Source of the DNA: an uncultured Clostridia bacterium
GTDB taxonomy: Bacteria > Bacillota > Clostridia > Christensenellales > Borkfalkiaceae
Direction of reading: 5' to 3'
Length of the DNA: 8,076 bases
Assembly (NCBI GenBank): GCA_944376035.1
Contig: CALWBJ010000003.1
Span: 1-8,076 of the forward strand
The position numbers and the translations under genes were made by a program. Positions 1-5,174 of the stretch are shown here, piece by piece (the stretch's first letter is position 1; the number at the start of each line of letters is the position of its first letter). The notes beneath the pieces are model-generated. The model was not told the origin of the DNA, did no database searches, and saw only the letters and a list, made by a program, of their open reading frames with translations.

Positions 1-76
1 TGGTCGGAGTAGCGAGACTTGAACTCACGGCCTCTTGCCCCCCAGACAAGCGCGCTACCAACTGCGCCATACCCCG
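1..76 (-). tRNA. tRNA-Pro (anticodon GGG)
   Basis: On the minus strand this folds into a complete 76-nt cloverleaf. The acceptor stem is CGGGGTA with TACTCCG, discriminator A, and an encoded CCA at the window edge. The D arm is GCGC with loop AGTTGGTA and GCGC. The anticodon stem is CTTGT with GCAAG around the loop CTGGGGG, which places GGG at positions 34-36 and reads proline codon CCC (and CCU by wobble). The variable loop is the five-base AGGCC, and the T arm is GTGAG, TTCAAGT, CTCGC. G46 faces a C13-G22 pair, the usual setting for m7G46, which is the product of the TrmB family encoded next door. The 3' end coincides with window base 1, so whether other tRNAs follow cannot be seen. Confidence 0.97.
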
Positions 77-87
77 AAAGCCTTTAT

Positions 88-116
88 ATTATATCACGAC
101 TTTTTGTATTTTGCAA
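88..116 (-). promoter_or_regulatory. sigma-A-type promoter of tRNA-Pro
   Basis: Read on the minus strand, a -35 TTGCAA (111-116) and a perfect -10 TATAAT (88-93) are separated by exactly 17 bp. The -10 ends 11 bp before the first tRNA base, so the primary transcript should begin a few bases upstream of the mature 5' end and be trimmed by RNase P. Its -35 lies only 18 bp from the -35 of the divergent trmB promoter. Confidence 0.85.
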
Positions 117-134
117 CAATTTTATAATAAATAT

Positions 135-163
135 TAGACACAATTTTTATTAAATGCTATAAT
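135..163 (+). promoter_or_regulatory. sigma-A-type promoter of trmB
   Basis: A -35 TAGACA (135-140, five of six consensus bases) and a perfect -10 TATAAT (158-163) are spaced 17 bp apart. Transcription would start around 170, placing the trmB Shine-Dalgarno AGTGAGG (171-177) near the 5' end of a short leader of under 20 nt. Confidence 0.8.
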
Positions 164-187
164 TTGAAAAAGTGAGGTTAAATTATT

Positions 188-856
188 ATGAGAATAAGGC
201 GTCGTAAGCATCTTGAAGAAAGACTTGAAGCGGTAAAAGATTATTTTATTGTTGCAGATAAACAAATTATAGATGTAAATAAGGCTGTGAAAGATAAAAA
301 ATATTTTAATTTTACTGAAATTTTCGGAAATGAAAATCCTGTAATAATCGATATCGGTTGCGGAAAGGGAGGGTTTGTAACCGAACTTGCCTTAAAAAAT
401 CCTGATTTAAATTTCATAGGCGTGGAGATGATGGAAAATATAGCATTACTTGCGGCCGAACTTGCTCAAAGCAAGAAAATTACAAACCTTAAATTCGTAA
501 ATTCGGGTGCCGAGTATCTTCCGAGATATTTTTCGCCTCAATCAGTAAGTCGGATTTACCTTAACTTTTCTCCGCCATATCCTAAAAAGTCAAATGAAAA
601 CAGGCGGCTTACAAATTCGCGGTTTGCCGCAATTTATCATGAAATGCTTATCAGTGCCGGCGAAATAATACAAAAAACCGACGATAAAGATTTTTTTGAT
701 TATTCTTTTTTTTCTTTTAATGAAAACGGATTTGAGACGTTCGTTTTAACGGATAAAGAGGTAAATAAAAAATGCTACGGAGTAATGTCTGAATATGAGA
801 AAAAATTTATTAATTTAAATTCTTCCGTATATGCTTTATCTGCTATAAAAAAATAA
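188..856 (+). CDS. trmB: tRNA (guanine-N7-)-methyltransferase, variant active site
   Basis: This 222-residue protein has the length and full domain order of TrmB, the cytosolic SAM-dependent enzyme that makes m7G at tRNA position 46. Visible landmarks are a basic N-terminus (MRIRRRK), the SAM-binding glycine loop DIGCGKGGF (55-63), the acidic end of strand 2 (GVE, 78-80), the segment LNFSPPYPKK (125-134) followed by NRRLT, KTD (163-165), and a C-terminal MSEYEKKF (200-207). Oddity: the segment that is normally FSDPWPKKRH reads FSPPYPKKSN here, so the conserved Asp is Pro129 and the His is Asn136, and a conserved Thr near the C-terminus is Ser201. The Arg of NRR, the Asp of KTD and Glu204 are kept. 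The Shine-Dalgarno AGTGAGG lies 10 nt upstream of the ATG. The gene is probably monocistronic and divergent from tRNA-Pro. Family assignment is firm; full activity is not certain. Confidence 0.92.
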   Translation: MRIRRRKHLEERLEAVKDYFIVADKQIIDVNKAVKDKKYFNFTEIFGNENPVIIDIGCGKGGFVTELALKNPDLNFIGVEMMENIALLAAELAQSKKITNLKFVNSGAEYLPRYFSPQSVSRIYLNFSPPYPKKSNENRRLTNSRFAAIYHEMLISAGEIIQKTDDKDFFDYSFFSFNENGFETFVLTDKEVNKKCYGVMSEYEKKFINLNSSVYALSAIKK

Positions 857-865
857 ATTTGCATA

Positions 866-894
866 TTGACAACATAACTTGCTTGGTGTAACAT
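866..894 (+). promoter_or_regulatory. possible weak promoter before the 1018 ORF
   Basis: A perfect -35 hexamer TTGACA (866-871) is followed after 17 bp by TAACAT (889-894), which matches only four of six -10 positions. If used, it would start transcription near 901, ahead of the open frame that runs from 913 into the 1018 ORF. No terminator is visible between trmB and this site, so read-through from trmB is equally possible. Confidence 0.3.
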
Positions 895-1017
895 TAAATT
901 AAGAAAGATTAAAACACTTATAAAATTTTTTTAGATAATATTATTAAAATTAAGCATGGTATAGAAGAACGCCATCATACAATATTTAATATAAAATATG
1001 AAGAATATGATTTTACT

Positions 1018-1347
1018 ATGAATATAAAGTTTATGGAAGACAGAAGTGATGCTTACGTGAAAATTAATAATATATGGAAAGAAAAAATAGAAGACTATAA
1101 CAGCAAGAGTGAAATTGTTCAATTTAAAGTATATGATAATAAGTTTTTTATAGTTACATGTGCAATGAGAACTCATTTATCTGGTTCTGTAAGAGGCGAA
1201 ATGCCTTATTGTTTATATTATTATGACTTTGATACAGACGAAGTAATATATTGCGGATTTTATGCCGGTTATTACGACGAAGAATTTGGCGCTTACGGTG
1301 GGTTTACTGAGTTAGGGATACTTGAGATTTCTGTTAAAGAATCTTGA
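1018..1347 (+). CDS. hypothetical protein, probably a 5'-truncated gene remnant
   Basis: I do not recognise this 109-codon reading frame. The product is acidic and rich in aromatics, with a tail full of Tyr, Phe and Gly (YCLYYYDF, CGFYAGYYDEEFGAYGGF). It has no signal peptide and no membrane segment. The first ATG at 1018 has no convincing Shine-Dalgarno; the nearest purine run, GAAGA at 1000-1004, is 13 nt away. The frame stays open upstream for 35 more codons, back to a TAA at 910-912, and those codons spell protein-like sequence (for example IEERHHTIFNIKYEEYDF) without any in-frame ATG, GTG or TTG. The simplest reading is a gene whose true start has been lost. Alternatives are a rare ATT start or a genuine short protein from 1018. 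Small immunity or accessory proteins often look like this, but nothing shows that role here. A hairpin terminator follows at 1405. Confidence 0.5.
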   Translation: MNIKFMEDRSDAYVKINNIWKEKIEDYNSKSEIVQFKVYDNKFFIVTCAMRTHLSGSVRGEMPYCLYYYDFDTDEVIYCGFYAGYYDEEFGAYGGFTELGILEISVKES

Positions 1348-1404
1348 AAAATTTTTTAATTTTAAGCCTTATATTTGGGGTGTTGAAAATAATTTATGAT
1401 ATAT

Positions 1405-1470
1405 AAGCCGCAAAAACTTGCTTAAAGTTTATTTAACCTAAGCAGTGTTATGCGGCTTTTATAATTTTTT
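1405..1470 (+). terminator. intrinsic terminator between convergent genes
   Basis: An eight-base stem AAGCCGCA (1405-1412) pairs with TGCGGCTT (1451-1458), and inside it TGCTTA (1419-1424) pairs with TAAGCA (1439-1444) across an imperfect internal loop. On the plus strand the outer stem runs into TTTT and then TTTTTT at 1465-1470, which suits termination after the 1018 ORF. The hairpin also lies 40 bp past the stop of the convergent regulator gene ending at 1499. In that direction the tail is only moderately T-rich, so bidirectional use is plausible but weaker. Confidence 0.65.
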
Positions 1471-1498
1471 ATATCAAGTATAAACTTATAGCGAGTTA

Positions 1499-2095
1499 TC
1501 AGCGTTTATTGCTAAGTTTTAGTTGTGCCCAAAGAATAACGGCGATCTGTAAAGGTACTCCTATTAAAAATATTGCCCAAGGGCTGTAATTAACAGATAA
1601 AAAATAAATATAAATAGAGGCAAGAATTGTCCAGATAAGTATTGAGATTATTATAAAAGTAAATTTTCTTTTACCCCATATACAGTTAAAAATCAAAAGC
1701 ACGATAAAGGATGTTGGAACGGCAAAAATATAAAATATCCAATAATTATAGTGAGCAAAAAGGAGTCCGTATACGTGTAATATTATTGCAACTAGCCAAA
1801 TCAGCGAGACGGCAAGAAGAGTAATAATAAGTTTATTCAATTTGTTTGATTTGACATTATATCGTTTATCATAAGTTTCGTCGGGATTTTCGGTCACAAG
1901 ATAGTCCAAGGTTACTCCGTAAAGGTCTGCAAGTTTTTTCAAAACTTCAATAGGGGGAGTAGTGTCGCCATGCTCCCATTTGGAAACCGATTTATCTGTA
2001 TAGTTTAATTTTTCCGCAAGAGAAGTTTGAGTCAGGTTATTTTCTTGTCTTAGTCTTATTAAGTTTTCAGCAATAATATCTTTTATTTCTTTCAT
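1499..2095 (-). CDS. XRE-family HTH regulator with C-terminal membrane domain
   Basis: This 198-residue protein starts with a Cro/C1-type helix-turn-helix (about residues 8-66): NLIRLRQENNLTQ, then SLAEKLNYTDKSVSKWEHG with its recognition helix, then PPIEVLKKLADLYGVTLDYL. A short polar linker (67-86) leads into four hydrophobic segments at roughly 88-109, 115-139, 145-167 and 171-190, giving a DNA-binding head tethered to the membrane. Such XRE proteins in Firmicutes are thought to sense envelope or small-molecule signals, but no ligand can be read here. The gene stands alone, convergent with the 1018 ORF and divergent from the envelope operon at 2487. It could control itself, that operon, or both. 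There is no Shine-Dalgarno: the -10 lies so close to the ATG that the mRNA is probably leaderless. No alternative start is available nearby. Confidence 0.88.
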   Translation of the reverse strand: MKEIKDIIAENLIRLRQENNLTQTSLAEKLNYTDKSVSKWEHGDTTPPIEVLKKLADLYGVTLDYLVTENPDETYDKRYNVKSNKLNKLIITLLAVSLIWLVAIILHVYGLLFAHYNYWIFYIFAVPTSFIVLLIFNCIWGKRKFTFIIISILIWTILASIYIYFLSVNYSPWAIFLIGVPLQIAVILWAQLKLSNKR

Positions 2096-2104
2096 ATAGT
2101 AGAT

Positions 2105-2133
2105 ATTTTAGCATAATTTGTGTTAAAAATCAA
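2105..2133 (-). promoter_or_regulatory. promoter of the XRE gene, giving a nearly leaderless mRNA
   Basis: Read on the minus strand, -35 TTGATT (2128-2133) and -10 TAAAAT (2105-2110) are separated by 17 bp. Only nine bases lie between the -10 and the ATG at 2095, so the transcript should begin within about three bases of the start codon, leaving no room for a ribosome-binding site. Confidence 0.65.
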
Positions 2134-2148
2134 GAAAAATAAAGGAAT

Positions 2149-2163
2149 TCTACTAACGGTAGA
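2149..2163. promoter_or_regulatory. candidate operator, TCTAC-N5-GTAGA
   Basis: A perfect five-base inverted repeat with a five-base centre sits just upstream of the XRE gene's -35. The seven-base form TCTACTA (2149-2155) recurs in opposite orientation as TAGTAGA (2098-2104), between that gene's -10 and start codon. Two matching half-sites flanking the promoter suit autoregulation by the XRE protein, but short AT-rich repeats arise easily by chance. Confidence 0.25.
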
Positions 2164-2274
2164 GTTATTTTTTTATTATCTCGGGAGATGAGAAACGCGG
2201 TATCGTAATATTCAACTTGTTATTATTTTTAATAGAGTTAATACGGTTGTAAAAACTCGATAAAAATAATAAAA

Positions 2275-2288
2275 TTACATTGATGTAA
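2275..2288. promoter_or_regulatory. candidate operator, TTACAT-TG-ATGTAA
   Basis: A perfect 6-bp inverted repeat with a 2-bp centre, typical in size for a dimeric regulator site, lies midway between the divergent genes and about 130 bp upstream of the probable GT8 promoter. The two-base centre is too short for an RNA hairpin. The regulator is unknown; the adjacent XRE protein is one candidate. Confidence 0.25.
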
Positions 2289-2407
2289 AATTGTGGTCAA
2301 TATTTTTACGTTAGAAATATTAAAGAATTCAGTTTGATAAAAAGGATTTCCAAATCTTATTAATAAGAAACTGTTTTTTTGTATAGATAAACTAAGTAAG
2401 AAAATTA

Positions 2408-2435
2408 TTGATTACAAAGTAAATAAAAATATAAC
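2408..2435 (+). promoter_or_regulatory. probable promoter of the GT8/acyltransferase operon
   Basis: TTGATT (2408-2413, four of six -35 bases) and TATAAC (2430-2435, five of six -10 bases) are separated by 16 bp. This predicts a start near 2442 and a leader of about 45 nt carrying the Shine-Dalgarno at 2473. It is the best pair I see in a very AT-rich region where false hits are easy. Confidence 0.45.
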
Positions 2436-2472
2436 CTTACTTAATCTTATAAAAATTTATTATTTGTAATAC

Positions 2473-2478
2473 GGGAGG
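2473..2478 (+). promoter_or_regulatory. ribosome-binding site that selects the second of three ATGs
   Basis: GGGAGG lies before the tandem ATG-ATT-ATG-ATT-ATG. Spacing is 2 nt to the ATG at 2481, 8 nt to 2487 and 14 nt to 2493, so 2487 is the favoured start. Confidence 0.7.
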
Positions 2479-2486
2479 TAATGATT

Positions 2487-3437
2487 ATGATTATGAAAAG
2501 TAAGATTGCTAAAGAAATACCGTTGGTTTTTGCTGTAGATGACAATTATGCACCTTTCTTAGGCGTTGCTCTTAAATCTATATTTGATAAAGCGGATAAA
2601 AACTATTTTTACAAAATATATGTTCTTAATACGGGAATAAGCGCTAAGAATCTTAGGAAACTGAAAGTATATAACACCGCAATGTCTTCAATCGAGTTTG
2701 TTGACGTTTCTAAGCAATTGGATTCTATCGGTTATAAACTTCACCTAAGAGATTACTATACAAACACAATTTATTACAGATTTTTTATTCCCGCGCTTTT
2801 TCCCGAATACGATAAGATTATTTATCTTGATTGTGACATTATACTTAATGAAGATATTGCTAAATTATTTAATGTTGATTTAAAGGATAATATTCTTGCG
2901 GCTGTTCCGGAAGAAGTTATGAGTTCCGTACCTGTATTCGGTGAATATTCGGAAGAATTTCTAGATGTGCCGAGAGAAAAATATTTTAATTCCGGCATAC
3001 TTGTGATAAATACAAAAAAGTACAGAGAATTCGATATTGAGGGCGGTTTTATCGATATGTTAAAAAAACATAAGTTTGAAGTAGCGCCGGATCAGGATTA
3101 TCTTAATGTTCTCTGTGCGGGTAAAGTACATTATCTCGATACGGGGTGGAATAAGACACCCATCTGCAATCCGATTTTCAATGATATCGATTTAAAGCTT
3201 ATACATTTTAAATTAAATTATAAGCCGTGGTTTTATGATGGAGTGATGTACGAAAAATATTTCTGGAAATATGCAAAACAAACATCTTTTTATAAAGAAT
3301 TATTAGAGAAAAAAGCAAACTACGGCGAGGCAAACAGAGAAAAAGATTCACTTGCCTATAAAAAACTCATGCAGATGGCACACGATTATATTCACGGCAT
3401 AAATAATTATAAGCGTATTAAACAGGGGTTGATTTAA
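2487..3437 (+). CDS. glycosyltransferase family 8 protein
   Basis: From the ATG chosen by the ribosome-binding site the product has 316 residues; two more upstream codons from 2481 are possible. It is a retaining GT-A-fold transferase of the GT8 family (LgtC/RfaJ type), which moves a sugar, typically Gal or Glc from a UDP donor, onto an acceptor. In order: the N-terminal nucleotide-binding strand IPLVFAVDDNY (11-21), the metal-binding DxD motif YLDCDIIL (D115, D117), FNSGILVIN (167-175), DQDYLN (202-207), and the C-terminal His-x5-Lys-Pro-Trp (H240, K246) that in LgtC completes metal and phosphate binding. All key residues are present. There is no signal peptide or membrane helix, so it acts at the cytoplasmic face; the basic C-terminal 50 residues may aid membrane contact. 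It is the first gene of a three-gene operon with two acyltransferase-like genes, which suggests a glycolipid or envelope-glycan acceptor. The exact sugar and acceptor are unknown. Confidence 0.9.
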   Translation: MIMKSKIAKEIPLVFAVDDNYAPFLGVALKSIFDKADKNYFYKIYVLNTGISAKNLRKLKVYNTAMSSIEFVDVSKQLDSIGYKLHLRDYYTNTIYYRFFIPALFPEYDKIIYLDCDIILNEDIAKLFNVDLKDNILAAVPEEVMSSVPVFGEYSEEFLDVPREKYFNSGILVINTKKYREFDIEGGFIDMLKKHKFEVAPDQDYLNVLCAGKVHYLDTGWNKTPICNPIFNDIDLKLIHFKLNYKPWFYDGVMYEKYFWKYAKQTSFYKELLEKKANYGEANREKDSLAYKKLMQMAHDYIHGINNYKRIKQGLI

Positions 3438-4267
3438 TGAAATCTGCGTCTCGTCTTGCTATCTTAAAAAAAATATCCGAATACGAGAAAAAGGGTTTTT
3501 GGGATAAGGATGTTGAGGACGATCCCGAAAGTATTGTTCTTACTCCTGATAAAATCGATTATCTTAATGAAAAATTTTTTTCGAGAATAATGACAAAGGT
3601 TGCCAACCGCGCTGCTGTCAACTATTACGAGAGACTTATAAAAAACGGTGACTTTGTAATAAAAGAAATAAATGGCATTGAAAATTACCGTGCAGTTGAA
3701 GGCGGGGCTATTCTTACCTGCAATCATTTCAGCGTTTGTGATAACTATGCCGTTTACAGGGCAATAAGAAGTGAACTTCCAAAGGGCCATTATCTTTACA
3801 AAGTTATAAAGGAAGGTAATTATACAAATTTTAAAGGTCTTTTCGGATTCTTTTTCAGGCATTGTAATACGTTGCCTTTAAGCAGTAATACCGCCACTAT
3901 GAAAAAGTTTTTTTCAGCCGTAAAAACTCTTTTAAATAATGGAGAAAAGATACTTATTTATCCCGAACAGAGTATGTGGTGGAATTACAGAAAGCCGAGA
4001 CCGTTAAAAGACGGTGCATTTAAGTTTGCGGCTAAGTTTCTAGTCCCTGTCATACCTGTATTTATAACTATGGAGGATACCGAAAAACTTGATGCGGACG
4101 GTTTCAACATACAGGCTTATACATTACATTTTTTACCGGCAATTTATCCTGATCCGGTTAAGACCGACAAACAGAATGCTACAGAAATGAAAGAAAAAAA
4201 CTATGCTGCATGGAAAAATATTTACGAACAAGTCTACGGAATAAAGTTGACATATCTGACGGAATAG
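3437..4267 (+). CDS. PlsC-type lysophospholipid acyltransferase family protein
   Basis: This 276-residue protein contains the acyltransferase block of the PlsC/AGPAT family, which moves acyl chains from acyl-ACP or acyl-CoA to a hydroxyl acceptor. Motif I is the catalytic HX4D in CNHFSVCD (H97, D102). A motif II-like GFFFRHCNTLPL contains R141. Motif III is YPEQSMWW (175-182), and motif IV is VPVIPV (203-208). Oddity: motif III is normally FPEGTRS, so the Gly-Thr-Arg that contacts the phosphate of glycerol-3-phosphate or lysophosphatidate is Gln-Ser-Met here, which suggests an acceptor other than lysophosphatidate. There is no obvious transmembrane helix. A 75-residue N-terminal extension (EYEKKGFWDKDVEDD) precedes the core. 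The ATG overlaps the stop of the GT8 gene by one base (TAATG) and AGGGG lies 8 nt upstream, so translation is coupled to the glycosyltransferase. A joint role in acylating a glycosylated envelope molecule is inferred. Confidence 0.85.
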   Translation: MKSASRLAILKKISEYEKKGFWDKDVEDDPESIVLTPDKIDYLNEKFFSRIMTKVANRAAVNYYERLIKNGDFVIKEINGIENYRAVEGGAILTCNHFSVCDNYAVYRAIRSELPKGHYLYKVIKEGNYTNFKGLFGFFFRHCNTLPLSSNTATMKKFFSAVKTLLNNGEKILIYPEQSMWWNYRKPRPLKDGAFKFAAKFLVPVIPVFITMEDTEKLDADGFNIQAYTLHFLPAIYPDPVKTDKQNATEMKEKNYAAWKNIYEQVYGIKLTYLTE

Positions 4268-4305
4268 TGTAGTTTTAATCATGAGTAACATATCGGGTAA
4301 AATAT

Positions 4306-4884
4306 ATGATTTATATAAGTGTAATTGTAGTTGCAATGTTTTTAATAGATCTTTTTAACGGACTTTTTAATTCCGCGTTTGAATTTTGGTATTTTACTTT
4401 ATCAATAATAGGGTGTACTTTGTCGGTAATTGCAATTGACGCGGTTTTCGCAACGATAGTGAGATGGCTTTTGCCTAAAAAATGGTTTAATAAAGATAAA
4501 AACTTTTCGGCGGGTAAAAAAGAGAGTTTGTTCTATGAAAAAGTAGGAATTAAAAAATGGAAAGAAAAGGTTCTGGAACTCGGAGTTTTTGCGAATTTCA
4601 GAAAGAATAAAATTGCTGAACCCGGTAACAACGAATATATAGAGAGATATATCGTAGAAGCGCATTATGGGATTGTTGTTCATATTTGTTGTGTGATATT
4701 CGGTTTCGGAGTAATTGGAATATTTTATAAACTTGCTTTGGTAGTTGCTCTTCCTGTTGCTTTGGTTAACATGTTTCTGAATTTATTACCGATAATGGTT
4801 TTAAGATATAATTTACCAAAACTTAAAACTCTTTATAAATTAAATGAGCGACGCGAAAAGAAGTTAAAAAATCTAAGTGAATAG
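4306..4884 (+). CDS. membrane protein resembling CrtO-type acyltransferases
   Basis: This 192-residue integral membrane protein has hydrophobic segments at about 3-20, 27-50, 122-142 and 143-166, and a basic tail (KLNERREKKLKN). Between the pairs of helices lies a soluble loop with KKWKEKV (83-89), then RYIVEAHYGIVVH (114-126) with an E-x7-H spacing, and after the last helix RYNLPKL (167-173). These landmarks and their order recall the family of glycosyl-4,4'-diaponeurosporenoate acyltransferase (staphylococcal CrtO), which esterifies a sugar hydroxyl of a membrane glycolipid. The match is from memory of the pattern, so assignment is tentative. No carotenoid genes are nearby, so a different glycolipid substrate is likely. 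It begins 38 bp after the PlsC-like gene with only a weak GGG as ribosome-binding site, and a stop just upstream at 4282 excludes a longer start. It is the last gene of the operon. Confidence 0.6.
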   Translation: MIYISVIVVAMFLIDLFNGLFNSAFEFWYFTLSIIGCTLSVIAIDAVFATIVRWLLPKKWFNKDKNFSAGKKESLFYEKVGIKKWKEKVLELGVFANFRKNKIAEPGNNEYIERYIVEAHYGIVVHICCVIFGFGVIGIFYKLALVVALPVALVNMFLNLLPIMVLRYNLPKLKTLYKLNERREKKLKNLSE

Positions 4885-4948
4885 TTAATTATAGTTATTT
4901 CGTCTATAACACCATCGTTTTGTTACGGAATTTCGTTTTTAATTTTTT

Positions 4949-4991
4949 AAAGCACGTGTGGAACTAAAAAACGCTTCCATACGTGCTTTTT
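4949..4991 (+). terminator. strong Rho-independent terminator
   Basis: A 15-bp stem is formed by AAAGCACGTGTGGAA (4949-4963) and TTCCATACGTGCTTT (4975-4989), with one G-T wobble and an 11-nt loop, followed by TTTTTATTAATT. It lies 65 bp after the CrtO-like gene and ends the three-gene operon. The complementary strand has no T-tract after the stem, so it works on the plus strand only. Confidence 0.92.
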
Positions 4992-5075
4992 ATTAATTAT
5001 TAAATAAAACGATATTTTTTTATTATTTTATTATATTGTATTGTGATTTATAAATTTTAGAGATGGTTTTTAAAC

Positions 5076-5104
5076 TTTACTTATTTAAATATTTATATTA
5101 TAAT
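5076..5104 (+). promoter_or_regulatory. probable promoter of the phosphoesterase-ATPase operon
   Basis: TTTACT (5076-5081, four of six -35 bases) and a perfect TATAAT (5099-5104) are 17 bp apart, predicting a start near 5111 and a leader of about 64 nt. The surrounding DNA is extremely A/T-rich, so the -35 call is less certain than the -10. Confidence 0.55.
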
Positions 5105-5161
5105 ATAAAAAATAAAAAGATCAAAATGAAAAATAAACTTTGAAAAATTTAAATATTTTAA

Positions 5162-5168
5162 AAGTGAG
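5162..5168 (+). promoter_or_regulatory. ribosome-binding site that fixes the start at 5175
   Basis: AAGTGAG lies 6 nt before the ATG at 5175 and directly abuts an in-frame TTG at 5169. The spacing excludes the TTG, and the ATG gives the usual family N-terminus MKFIHCADLH. Confidence 0.8.
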
Positions 5169-5174
5169 TTGATT

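Larger units (their letters stand above)
2096..2486. other. gene-free AT-rich spacer between divergent genes
   Basis: About 390 bp separate the XRE gene (minus) from the GT8 operon (plus). It holds the promoter of the former next to its start, a probable promoter of the latter at 2408-2435, and three short inverted repeats: TCTAC/GTAGA at 2149-2163, ATCTC/GAGAT at 2178-2189, and TTACAT/ATGTAA at 2275-2288. I found no tRNA, no terminator-like hairpin and no credible ORF. The 2190-2405 stretch is otherwise featureless AT-rich sequence and could contain a small RNA that cannot be recognised by eye. Confidence 0.6.
4885..5174. other. intergenic region between two operons
   Basis: This 290-bp stretch contains the terminator of the envelope operon at 4949-4991 and the promoter and ribosome-binding site of the next operon at 5076-5168. 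The sequence between is nearly pure A/T with no ORF or RNA gene that I can support. Confidence 0.7.

Noticed and set aside
1..76. tRNA 3' end as a phage or integrative-element attachment site
   Set aside because: No repeat of the tRNA 3' end, integrase or element genes are seen in the window, and the sequence beyond the 3' end is outside it.
689..720. T-rich runs in trmB, considered as a slippage or frameshift site
   Set aside because: The frame reads through to an intact family C-terminus (KTD, FDYSFFSFN, then MSEYEKKF), so no frameshift is needed.
931..1176. 81-codon minus-strand open frame opposite the 1018 ORF
   Set aside because: It is Phe/Ile-rich shadow sequence of an AT-rich region. 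The plus-strand frame is longer and more protein-like, and no ribosome-binding site precedes the minus frame.
2178..2208. GGGAG followed by a six-codon ORF (ATG at 2188), considered as a leader peptide
   Set aside because: The purine run abuts the ATG with no usable spacing, and the ORF lies about 280 bp from the operon start with no attenuator hairpin.
2096..2486. Riboswitch or structured RNA in the divergent spacer
   Set aside because: No long stem, conserved core or terminator/antiterminator pair could be found. Only short dyads with tiny centres are present, and the predicted GT8 leader is only about 45 nt.
3464..3862. 132-codon minus-strand open frame inside the PlsC-like gene
   Set aside because: It is antisense to a well-supported gene, with no start signals and low-complexity hydrophobic composition.
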